Shown: one piece after another, positions 30,679-37,816 of the stretch
Layout of the letters: each line of letters opens with the position of its first letter
Numbering within the stretch: position 1 is the stretch's first letter
Assembly (NCBI GenBank): GCA_035701505.1
Contig: DASSSA010000083.1
Location: 1-45,976 of the forward strand
Source: AC-69 sp035701505
GTDB lineage: Bacteria; Actinomycetota; UBA4738; HRBIN12
DNA length: 45,976 bases
Direction: 5' to 3'
Position numbers and translations under genes: made by a program
Notes under the pieces: generated by a model
Told to the model about the DNA's origin: nothing
Database searches by the model: none
What the model saw: only the letters and a program-made list of their open reading frames with translations

Positions 30679-32388
30679 CTACGGTGCCGCGGCCAACAGC
30701 TCCACGGCGCTCGGTGCCGCCCGGTGAAGCGGCGCGGTGGATCGCTCGCCCGTGGCCCGGAGCTTCAGGTCGACCGTCCCCGCGTCCAGGCCGCGGCGCC
30801 CCACCACGAGCTGCACGGGGAGGCCCAAGAGGTCGGCATCAGCGAACTTCACCCCCGCCGACTCATCGCGGTCGTCGAACAGGACCTCCACGCCGAGCCC
30901 CGCGAGGTCGAGGTAGATCCGCTCCCCCTCCGTCGTCACTTGCTCATCGTCGCGGTTGGCCACGATCACCACGACATCGAACGGCGCCAGGGCCTTCGGC
31001 CACCGGATGCCGTGCTCGTCGTGGTTCTGCTCCACCGCCGCCGCGATGGTCCGGGTGATGCCCAGGCCGTAGCAGCCCATGACGTACTGCCGCTCCGTGC
31101 CGTCCTCGTCGACGAACGTCGCCTTGAGCGGCTCGCTGTAGGTCGTGCCGAGTTGGTAGATGTGCCCCACCACGATCGACCGCTCGATGCGGAGCGGCCG
31201 GCCGCAGGTCGGGCAGGGATCGCCCTCCCGGATCTGCACCAGGTCCGCGTACTCGTTGATCCGGAAGTCACGTGCGACATTGGCCCCGGTCACGTGGTGC
31301 TCCGACCTGTTCGCCCCGGTCACCCAGTCCTTCCCCCCGCGGACCGAGTGGTCGGCCAGGATCATGATGTCGTCGGGAAGGCCCTGCGGCCCGACGTAGC
31401 CCTTGACCAGCCCGAGGGAGGCGAAGTCGGCGTCCTCGAACCGGCGGACCGTGGCGGGGAAGAACCGCCGGGCCACCTTGGTCTCGTTCACCTCCCGGTC
31501 ACCCGGGACGAGCACAGCCAAGGCCTGTCCGCCCACGTCGAACAGGATGCACTTCAGCATGTGCGACGCCGGCCGCCCCAGCAGCTTCGAGACGGCATCG
31601 ATGGTCGCCGCCGACGGCGTCGAGACATCGATGAGCGGCTCGAGCTCGGTGGTGTCGGCGGGCTCGGGCGCGAGGGGCATGGCGGCCTCGAGGTCGGCCA
31701 GATAGTCCCCGTTGGGACACGCGACGTACAGGTCCTCCCCCACATCCGCATGGGCCATGAACTCGTGGTTCACGCCACCGCCGATCGTGCCCGGGTCTGC
31801 CTCCACGATCACGTACGTGAGCCCGCACCGGTCGAACACGCGCCGGTACGCCTGGAGCATCGTGTCGTAGGAGGCCTGTAACCCATCATCGTCCCGGTCG
31901 AACGAGTAGGCGTCTTTCATCAGGAATTCCCGGACCCGCAGCAGACCGAATCGGGGGCGGAACTCATCCCGGTACTTCCACTCGATCTGATACAGGTTCA
32001 CCGGCAGTTCGCGGTAGGAAGGGAGCTCCCCGGCCACGAGCGGCGTCACGACCTCCTCGTGGGTCGGGCCCAGCCCAAGCTCACGGTCATGCCTGTCGAC
32101 GAGCTTGAACATGATCTCGCCATAGGCCTGCCATCGCCCGGTGACCTTCCACGGCTCGGCGGGAAGGATGATCGGCATGCGGATCTCCTGCGCCCCGGAG
32201 CCGTCCATCTCTTGGCGGACGATGCGCTCGATCTTGCGCATCGTCCGCACGCCGAGCGGGAGCATCGTGTAGACCCCCGCCATCACCTGACGGATGTACG
32301 CGGCGCGGAGGAGCAGCCGGTGCGAGGGCGCCTCGGCCTCGCTCGGATCCTCCCGGAGCGTGCGAGCGAAAAGCCTGGACATCCTCAT
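30679..32388 (-). CDS. proS: Prolyl-tRNA synthetase (bacterial type with editing insert)
   Basis: Class II synthetase charging tRNA-Pro. The 569-residue protein has the start MRMSRLFARTLRE, motif 2 with REFLMKDAYSFD, the INS editing domain at about 230-390, and motif 3 YVMGCYGLGITRTIAAAVEQ, then the anticodon-binding domain. ATG 32388 gives the normal family N-terminus and has TATCCT (32398-32403) 9 nt upstream; no Shine-Dalgarno is present. The next gene upstream is an unrelated secreted protein, from which it is separated by a 13-bp-stem hairpin. Confidence 0.96.
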   Translation of the reverse strand: MRMSRLFARTLREDPSEAEAPSHRLLLRAAYIRQVMAGVYTMLPLGVRTMRKIERIVRQEMDGSGAQEIRMPIILPAEPWKVTGRWQAYGEIMFKLVDRHDRELGLGPTHEEVVTPLVAGELPSYRELPVNLYQIEWKYRDEFRPRFGLLRVREFLMKDAYSFDRDDDGLQASYDTMLQAYRRVFDRCGLTYVIVEADPGTIGGGVNHEFMAHADVGEDLYVACPNGDYLADLEAAMPLAPEPADTTELEPLIDVSTPSAATIDAVSKLLGRPASHMLKCILFDVGGQALAVLVPGDREVNETKVARRFFPATVRRFEDADFASLGLVKGYVGPQGLPDDIMILADHSVRGGKDWVTGANRSEHHVTGANVARDFRINEYADLVQIREGDPCPTCGRPLRIERSIVVGHIYQLGTTYSEPLKATFVDEDGTERQYVMGCYGLGITRTIAAAVEQNHDEHGIRWPKALAPFDVVVIVANRDDEQVTTEGERIYLDLAGLGVEVLFDDRDESAGVKFADADLLGLPVQLVVGRRGLDAGTVDLKLRATGERSTAPLHRAAPSAVELLAAAP

Positions 32389-32397
32389 GGACGAACC

Positions 32398-32403
32398 AGG
32401 ATA
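32398..32403 (-). promoter_or_regulatory. -10 element of proS
   Basis: TATCCT on the minus strand, 9 nt before ATG 32388, giving a transcript with almost no leader. The hairpin at 32406-32433 lies directly upstream and would not be in the proS transcript. Confidence 0.35.
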
Positions 32404-32405
32404 CC

Positions 32406-32433
32406 GGCCTCCCCGTGCCTGCACGGGGAGGCC
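32406..32433 (-). terminator. 13-bp GC-rich stem between the secreted-protein gene and proS
   Basis: GGCCTCCCCGTGC and GCACGGGGAGGCC form a perfect stem with a 2-nt loop, 4 nt after the stop of the 481-aa secreted protein. No T-tract follows; actinobacterial terminators often lack one, so I call it a likely terminator. Confidence 0.6.
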
Positions 32434-32437
32434 GCCC

Positions 32438-33883
32438 TCAGACGCTACCGACCAGGTCCACGGTCTCCTGCCAGTCCTCGGTGGGGCCGGCGCCGTCCGA
32501 CTTCGCGTACTGGTTCACCACGGCCATCGCGGCGGGGTCGAGGGGGTCGCGGCTGATCGCGTTGAAATCGCCCCACCGCTCCGGACCACGGACGGCCTCC
32601 ATCCGGGCCTCGCCCTCGGCGAGCAGGGCGATCTCGGCGATGGTGGACCCCACCGGGATCTCCGCCACGTAGGCGGAGAGGTATTCCCCGGTGACCGCGC
32701 TGGCCCGGCTGTAGGTGACGAACAGGGTCCCCAGCCCATTGGTGGCGACGACCGGCCATCCCGCGTCGGTCTCTGGCGTTCCCACGACGCCACGTCGCGT
32801 GACCGCCGAGGCCTTGAGCGACGTGCCGGGCGCGACCTCGTACCAGCGGATCGCGGCCTCCTGGTAGCCCCCCGTCTCGGCATCGGGCCTCAAGTTCCTG
32901 AAGATGACATGGGCCGAATAGACGCGCCGAAGGTCCGGATCGTAGAACGCGTTCACCAGGCGGAGGTCTCCGGGATCCCACCACGTGTTCGAGTTGTTGA
33001 GTCGGCCGCCCGCTTGCGTTCCGTACGGGGAGATCGTGGCCTTGCCGACCGGGATGGCCACCCGAGTCAACCTGAGGCCGCCCGCGGTCTGTCGGAGCCG
33101 CCACAGCACCAACGCCGATCCGCCGCCCCGCGCTCGCTTGTAGGACATCAGGTATTGGTCCGCCGGCGCCGTCCCCGCGCTCGTGGCCGGTTGCACGGTG
33201 AAGGCCCGGCTGCCGTCGGGGTTGCTCGTGGCCGCGCCGCCGAAGGCTCGGAACTCCAGGGGCCGCGCGCAGTCGTACAGACCGGTCTTGTCGAACGACA
33301 GCACCTGCGCATAGGCGAAACCCTGCGGTTGGGCGAAGTCGAACTGGTTGCTCGTGACGGTCACACGGTCTCGGTCGTATCCCAGCCCCGGGTAGTCGGC
33401 CCACTGATTGCCGTCTCCTTTCACCTGATCCGCCTTGAGCTGGTGGACGCACCAGGTTGCCGGGTCCGAGGCGGTCGCGCCGGGCATGGCCGAGAGCACG
33501 ATCCAGGACAACTCGAGCGCGTCATGGATGGCCAGGAAGGCCAGCACGAACTCCTGCGCATAGGGGTCGTAGACCACCTTGGGGTCGTACAGGTCGGTCC
33601 CCGCTGGAAACGTGCCCAAGGGCTCCAGCGGCGTCGGGGTGAGGAGCGCGACGCCAGACCGGTCGTACACAGCGATCGAGGTGTTCACCGCGGTCACGAT
33701 GGCCGCATCCCCGATGGCCCCCGACGGGTCAGCCGGCCAGTTCGGTCCGATCCTGGGGATCGCGTCGAAGTGCAAGGACGACACCGGCGCCTTCGCCGCC
33801 GCGAGTCCCGATGTACCCATCGACACGGCCACTAGCACCGCGATGGCCACCCAGACGGCGGCCCGACCGCATGACCTCCTCAT
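32438..33883 (-). CDS. Secreted protein of unknown function, probable beta-propeller
   Basis: A 481-residue exported protein. Residues 1-31 form a signal peptide (VWVAIAVLVAVSMGTSGLAAA, cleavage around the AAA). The mature part shows repeated short beta stretches with aromatic and Asp-rich turns (LYDPKVVYDPYAQEFVLAFLA, WWDPGDLRLVNAFYD, WGDFNAISRDPLDPAAMAVV) like those of BNR/propeller-type extracellular proteins, but I see no clear Asp-box repeats. ATG 33883 is the start that gives the signal peptide; the upstream frame to 34096 crosses the trp leader and is a shadow. It has no close functional neighbours, and an 8-bp inverted repeat overlaps its promoter region. Confidence 0.6.
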   Translation of the reverse strand: MRRSCGRAAVWVAIAVLVAVSMGTSGLAAAKAPVSSLHFDAIPRIGPNWPADPSGAIGDAAIVTAVNTSIAVYDRSGVALLTPTPLEPLGTFPAGTDLYDPKVVYDPYAQEFVLAFLAIHDALELSWIVLSAMPGATASDPATWCVHQLKADQVKGDGNQWADYPGLGYDRDRVTVTSNQFDFAQPQGFAYAQVLSFDKTGLYDCARPLEFRAFGGAATSNPDGSRAFTVQPATSAGTAPADQYLMSYKRARGGGSALVLWRLRQTAGGLRLTRVAIPVGKATISPYGTQAGGRLNNSNTWWDPGDLRLVNAFYDPDLRRVYSAHVIFRNLRPDAETGGYQEAAIRWYEVAPGTSLKASAVTRRGVVGTPETDAGWPVVATNGLGTLFVTYSRASAVTGEYLSAYVAEIPVGSTIAEIALLAEGEARMEAVRGPERWGDFNAISRDPLDPAAMAVVNQYAKSDGAGPTEDWQETVDLVGSV

Positions 33884-33918
33884 CGTCCAACCGTCGCAGG
33901 CATGAGGGCCGTGGGCAT

Positions 33919-33961
33919 GGTCCGTGAACGTATCGGAAACGGTCCCTGGATACCACGGACC
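33919..33961. promoter_or_regulatory. Inverted repeat in the divergent region, possible operator
   Basis: GGTCCGTG (33919-33926) and CACGGACC (33954-33961) are perfect 8-bp arms 27 nt apart, flanking a minus-strand TACGTT (33927-33932) that could be the -10 of the secreted-protein gene. A regulator dimer could bridge the two. Confidence 0.4.
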
Positions 33962-33973
33962 GCCGCGGTCGCG

Positions 33974-34002
33974 TTGACGTCCCCCGGCCGAACCCGCACA
34001 AT
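33974..34002 (+). promoter_or_regulatory. trp operon promoter
   Basis: TTGACG (33974-33979), exactly 17 nt of spacer, then CACAAT (33997-34002). The start would fall near 34009, a few nt before the leader-peptide ATG. Confidence 0.65.
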
Positions 34003-34012
34003 CACCGCCACG

Positions 34013-34081
34013 ATGGCGCGACGGGAGAACGGCTGGTCCTGGCCTTGGGGCTCGAAGAGCCCGAGGCCGCTGCGCGTCTAG
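34013..34081 (+). CDS. trpL: Trp leader peptide (22 aa, three Trp codons)
   Basis: ATG 34013 to TAG 34079-34081 reads MARRENGWSWPWGSKSPRPL followed by Arg-Val. Trp codons at positions 8, 10 and 12 make ribosomes stall when charged tRNA-Trp is scarce. They lie at the foot of hairpin 34041-34068 (12 of 13 pairs), the 1:2 pause stem. The right arm, GCCCGAGGCC (34059-34068), can instead pair 9 of 10 with GGCCCCGGGC (34109-34118), which is the left arm of the terminator. This is the textbook attenuation switch and identifies trpE-trpG as tryptophan, not folate, genes. Too short for ordinary gene finders. Confidence 0.88.
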   Translation: MARRENGWSWPWGSKSPRPLRV

Positions 34082-34109
34082 CACGTCCAAGCACATCGAC
34101 TCGACGGAG

Positions 34110-34140
34110 GCCCCGGGCAGTGCCCCGGGGCTTCGTGTTT
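34110..34140 (+). terminator. Attenuator terminator of the trp operon
   Basis: GCCCCGGG (34110-34117) and CCCGGGGC (34124-34131) form an 8-bp stem with a 6-nt loop, followed by TTCGTGTTT. It lies 28 nt after the leader peptide stop and ends 5 nt before the trpE Shine-Dalgarno. Confidence 0.82.
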
Positions 34141-34159
34141 GAACAGGGAGGCCGAAGGC

Positions 34160-35683
34160 GTGAAGGTCCGGCCCGATCGGAACACGTTCGACGAGCTCGC
34201 CTCATCGTGGGCGCTCGTCCCGGTCTGGACCGAGCTGCTGGCCGACGTGTCGACGCCGGTCGGGGTCTTCCCCGCCCTGGCCGCCGACGGGCCGGGGATC
34301 TTGCTCGAGAGCGTGGAGCGATCCGAACGATGGGGCCGCTACTCCTTCGCCGCGGGCGACCCCGCAGCGGTGGTCACCGCGGACCGCCGAGGCGTGGCCA
34401 TCCGCGACCTCCGGCGTGGCGGGCTCCCCATCGCCGAGCCGGGGCCGGATCAGGGGGTGCGGGAGCAGCTCCGGCGCCTGGCCCGCTCGTTGGCCGGTCC
34501 CCGGTTGCCCGAGCTCCCCTCACTCACCGGAGGACTCATGGGCTACCTGGCGTACGAGGCGGCCGAACTGCTCGACGGCCAGCCCGTCCCCAGCCCGGAC
34601 ACGGCGCCGTGTCCCGCCATTGGGCTCCTGGTGGTGGACCGGGCCGTGGTCTTCGACCATTGGCGCCAGCGCCTGCTGCTGGTGGCGCACGTTCCCCCCG
34701 GCGCGTATGAGGAGGGAGCGTCAGCACTCGAGGGGCTGGCCGAGACGGTCTCGACGGCCGCCGCCCCCGTCCCCACGCCGATCGATGAGGATCCCGACAC
34801 CGGTGTCGATGCACGGGCGAGCGGCCGAGCCAACATGGAGGACGCCCGGTACCGGCAGATCGTCTCGGGATTCAAGGACCATATCCTCGCCGGGGACATC
34901 TACCAGGGCGTCCCGTCTCGGCGCGTCTCCTTCCCCGCCCCCAACGGCGGTTATCCCATCTACCGGCGGTTGCGCGTCTCGAACCCGGCCCCGTACATGT
35001 TCTTCCTCCGCATGTTGTCGATGGAGCTCGCCGGGTCCTCGCCCGAGCCGCTCGTTCGGGTGGAAGGGCGGCGGGCGTCCACCCGACCCATCGCCGGGAC
35101 CCGGCCCCGGGGAGCGACCGACATCCGTGACCGCCTCCTCGAGCACGAGCTGCTCGCCGACCCCAAGGAGCAGGCCGAGCACGCGATGCTCGTGGACCTG
35201 GCCCGCAACGACCTCGGGCGCGTCTGCCGGCCGGGAACGGTGCATCCCACCGAGCTCATGGTGGTGGAGCGGTTCTCCAAGGTCATGCACATCGTGAGTA
35301 CCGTGGAGGGCGAGCTGGGCGAGGAGCAAGACGCGCTGGACGCACTGGCGGTCACCTTCCCGGCCGGGACCGTGACCGGAGCTCCGAAGCGACGGGCTAT
35401 GGAGCTGATCGCCGAGGCCGAGCCGACGGCGCGGGGACCCTACGCAGGCGCCGTGGGGTATCGGACGTTCTCCGGAGACCTGGACTTCTGCATCACGCTC
35501 CGCACGGCCGTGATCGCCGACGGACAGGCGCACGTCCAGACGGGAGCCGGCGTGGTGGCCGATTCGGATCCCGAGACGGAGCTTGGGGAGACCAAGGCCA
35601 AGGCCTCCGCTCTGCTTCCGGCCGTCGCGGGAGGCGCGGGCCGAACGGCGCGGATGGAGGACAGCGTGGAGACCCCCCGATGA
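34160..35683 (+). CDS. trpE: Anthranilate synthase component I
   Basis: Converts chorismate to anthranilate with TrpG-supplied ammonia, the first step of tryptophan synthesis. The 507-residue protein has ILLESVE near 46-52 (Trp feedback site LLES), SLTGGLMGYLAYE, STRPIAGTRPRG, DPKEQAEHAMLVDLARNDLG, FPAGTVTGAPKRRAMELIAEAE and TGAGVVADSDPETEL. The chorismate-binding strand that usually reads GDIFQVVLSQRF is GDIYQGVPSRRVSF here, an unusual change. GTG 34160 has AGGGAGG 8 nt upstream and is preferred over TTG 34139, which would fall in the attenuator tail. It overlaps trpG by ATGA. Confidence 0.94.
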   Translation: MKVRPDRNTFDELASSWALVPVWTELLADVSTPVGVFPALAADGPGILLESVERSERWGRYSFAAGDPAAVVTADRRGVAIRDLRRGGLPIAEPGPDQGVREQLRRLARSLAGPRLPELPSLTGGLMGYLAYEAAELLDGQPVPSPDTAPCPAIGLLVVDRAVVFDHWRQRLLLVAHVPPGAYEEGASALEGLAETVSTAAAPVPTPIDEDPDTGVDARASGRANMEDARYRQIVSGFKDHILAGDIYQGVPSRRVSFPAPNGGYPIYRRLRVSNPAPYMFFLRMLSMELAGSSPEPLVRVEGRRASTRPIAGTRPRGATDIRDRLLEHELLADPKEQAEHAMLVDLARNDLGRVCRPGTVHPTELMVVERFSKVMHIVSTVEGELGEEQDALDALAVTFPAGTVTGAPKRRAMELIAEAEPTARGPYAGAVGYRTFSGDLDFCITLRTAVIADGQAHVQTGAGVVADSDPETELGETKAKASALLPAVAGGAGRTARMEDSVETPR

Positions 35684-36255
35684 TCCTGGTGGTCGACCAT
35701 TACGACTCGTTCACGTACAACCTCGTTCAGCTGGTCGAGGGCCTCGGCTGGGCGACCGAGGTGGTGAAGAGCGACGCCGAGCCCGCCGAGGCTCTGGCCG
35801 AACGGGACCCGGCCGCGGTGATCCTGTCCCCGGGGCCCGGGCGTCCCGAGGAGGCCGGCTGCTTCCCCGAGCTGTTGCGGATCCTTCCCCCCGCGACACC
35901 AGTTCTCGGCGTGTGCCTCGGCCATCAGGCCCTCGGCGTGGCCAGCGGGGGACGGGTCGATCGAGCCTTCCCGGTCCACGGGAAGGCATCGCTCGTCTAC
36001 CATGACGGCGCCGGTGTCTTGGCGGGGGTGGGCAACCCGTTCGAGGCAGGACGGTACCACTCGCTGGTCGTCGTCCGGGACGGCCTGCCGGCAGAGCTGC
36101 AGCTCACGGCGTGGACCGAGGACGGGCTGGTCATGGCCACCCAGCACCGCGAGCTTCCGCGGTTCGGCGTGCAGTTCCACCCGGAGTCGATCCTCACGCC
36201 CGAGGGCCCGAAGATCGTCGAAAGCTTCCTGGCGCTGGCCAAGCCGGCGCGCTAG
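35680..36255 (+). CDS. trpG: Anthranilate synthase component II (glutamine amidotransferase)
   Basis: Class I glutaminase providing ammonia to TrpE. The 191-residue protein has the oxyanion loop SPGPGRPEEAG, the nucleophile in GVCLGHQ (Cys79) and the catalytic His/Glu in FGVQFHPES. PabA has the same motifs, but the ATGA coupling to trpE behind a Trp attenuator argues for TrpG, possibly shared with folate synthesis. No trpDCFBA genes follow; the gene ends in a CTAG whose opposite strand is the stop of ispG. Confidence 0.92.
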   Translation: MILVVDHYDSFTYNLVQLVEGLGWATEVVKSDAEPAEALAERDPAAVILSPGPGRPEEAGCFPELLRILPPATPVLGVCLGHQALGVASGGRVDRAFPVHGKASLVYHDGAGVLAGVGNPFEAGRYHSLVVVRDGLPAELQLTAWTEDGLVMATQHRELPRFGVQFHPESILTPEGPKIVESFLALAKPAR

Positions 36256-37346
36256 TCGGCGACGGGCTCGGCCGCGCGTTCGGCGGCGATCCGCTCGGCC
36301 TCATCCACCAGGGCCTCGACGAACCGCCCCTCGGGAACCTTCCCCCTGACCTCGCCGTTCACGATGAGGAACCCCTGCCCCTTGCCCGCCGCGATCCCAA
36401 GGTCGGCCTCCCGGGCCTCGCCGGGTCCGTTCACCACGCAGCCCATCACTGCGACGCGGATCGGGACGGTGATGCCTTTGGCCAAGAGCGCCTCGTTCAC
36501 CTGCCTGGTCAGGCCGAGCACGTCGACCTCCGCTCGCCCGCACGAGGGGCACGCCACGAGGTCCAGGCCCGCCTTGCGAAGGCCGAGGGACTTCAGGATC
36601 TCGATCCCGACCTTGACCTCCTCCACCGGATCATCCGTCAGGGACACCCGGATGGTGTCGCCGATCCCCTCCGCGAGGAGCGTTCCGATGCCCACCGCGC
36701 TCTTGACGCCGCCGATCGGCATGGGCCCGGCCTCCGTGACGCCCAGGTGGAGCGGGTAATCGCACTTCTCGGCGAGCATCCGGTAGGCCTCGATCATCAC
36801 CCCAGGACTCGAGTGCTTCACCGAGATCTTGATGTCGAGGAAGTCCTCGTCCTCCAGGATCCGGACCTCGTCCAGAGCCGACTCCACCAGGGCCTCGGCC
36901 GTCGGCGACCCGTAGCGGGCCAACAGATCCTTCTCCAGGGAGCCGGCGTTGACCCCGATCCGGATGGGCACGCCGCGCGCCTTCGCCTCCCGCGCGATCA
37001 GCCGGACCTTGTCCTGGTATTTGATGTTTCCCGGATTGATCCGCAGCCCGTGCACCCCGGCCTCGAGCGCGGCCATCGCGTACTTCCACTGGAAATGGAT
37101 GTCCGCGACCACCGGGATCGTGGACTTGGCAGCGATGGCGGTGAGGGCCTCCGCGTCCTCCCAGTGGGGCACGGCCACCCGGACGATGTCACAGCCCGAT
37201 GCAACCAACGACGCGATCTGCTGGAGCGTGGCATCGACATTCGCCGTCTTCGTGATTGTCATGGACTGGACGCGGATGGGCGCGTCGCCGCCCACCGTCA
37301 CCTCGCCCACTCGGACCTGCCGGGACTTCCTCCGCTCCACCTGCAT
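36252..37346 (-). CDS. ispG: (E)-4-hydroxy-3-methylbut-2-enyl-diphosphate synthase
   Basis: Iron-sulphur enzyme of the MEP isoprenoid pathway, turning MEcPP into HMBPP. The 364-residue TIM barrel plus cluster domain has VQSMTITKTANVDAT near 26-40, ADIHFQWKYA, RINPGNI, and the cluster ligands in LVACPSCGR (two Cys) and VMGCVVNGPGE (third Cys) plus a conserved Glu. ATG 37346 lies 9 nt after TAGCCT (37356-37361); a TTG at 37352 is a less likely start. Together with dxr it is the second MEP gene in the window. Confidence 0.96.
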   Translation of the reverse strand: MQVERRKSRQVRVGEVTVGGDAPIRVQSMTITKTANVDATLQQIASLVASGCDIVRVAVPHWEDAEALTAIAAKSTIPVVADIHFQWKYAMAALEAGVHGLRINPGNIKYQDKVRLIAREAKARGVPIRIGVNAGSLEKDLLARYGSPTAEALVESALDEVRILEDEDFLDIKISVKHSSPGVMIEAYRMLAEKCDYPLHLGVTEAGPMPIGGVKSAVGIGTLLAEGIGDTIRVSLTDDPVEEVKVGIEILKSLGLRKAGLDLVACPSCGRAEVDVLGLTRQVNEALLAKGITVPIRVAVMGCVVNGPGEAREADLGIAAGKGQGFLIVNGEVRGKVPEGRFVEALVDEAERIAAERAAEPVAD

Positions 37347-37355
37347 CGTCAACTC

Positions 37356-37361
37356 AGGCTA
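37356..37361 (-). promoter_or_regulatory. -10 element of ispG
   Basis: TAGCCT on the minus strand, 9 nt before ATG 37346, in the 20-nt gap after the yjbQ stop. No Shine-Dalgarno site is visible. Confidence 0.35.
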
Positions 37362-37366
37362 GCCGG

Positions 37367-37816
37367 TCAGCCGCCGAATACGTGGAACACGACCTGGCGG
37401 CCCTTCGGCTCGTCCATCTCGAACAGGATGAGCCGCTGCCACCGGCCGAGCACGGCCTGACCGGCCGAGACGGGGATGGCGTGGGAGCTGGCTGAGAGCA
37501 GCATCGACTTGACGTGCGAGTGGCCGTTCTGCCGCTCGTGGGATTCCGCAAGGTTCTGGGTCCGCCGCTCCAGGTCATCGTGGGCGTAGTAGACGTCCTC
37601 TGGCACCAGATGCAGCACTCGGCTCCGGAAGTCCTCCAGGGCACCCTGCTCCCATTCATTGATCAAGAGGGCGCACGTCGTGTGGGGACAGAACGCGATG
37701 GCCGCCCCGTCGGTGACACCCGAGTCTTTGATGGCCCGCTCCAGTTCCTCGGTCAGATCGAGGTAGGTGTACCGCGCGGGCGCCGACACCTCGATCGTGA
37801 CGGTCGATGACTTCAC
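37367..37816 (-). CDS. yjbQ: YjbQ (UPF0047) family protein
   Basis: A 149-residue protein of the widespread YjbQ family. It has the metal-site signatures AFCPHTTCALLINE (His45) and NGHSHVKSMLL (His99, His101), and LGRWQRLILFEMDEP near the end. Structures bind a metal in a trimer; a weak thiamin-phosphate synthase-like activity has been reported for members, but the role is unclear. GTG 37816 overlaps the histidine kinase stop in GTGA and has AAGGAGG 5 nt upstream, so it is cotranscribed with the two-component genes. Confidence 0.9.
   Translation of the reverse strand: MKSSTVTIEVSAPARYTYLDLTEELERAIKDSGVTDGAAIAFCPHTTCALLINEWEQGALEDFRSRVLHLVPEDVYYAHDDLERRTQNLAESHERQNGHSHVKSMLLSASSHAIPVSAGQAVLGRWQRLILFEMDEPKGRQVVFHVFGG

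Noticed and set aside
34139..34160. Upstream TTG start for trpE
   Set aside because: It falls in the T-rich tail of the attenuator and has no ribosome-binding site, whereas GTG 34160 has AGGGAGG 8 nt upstream.
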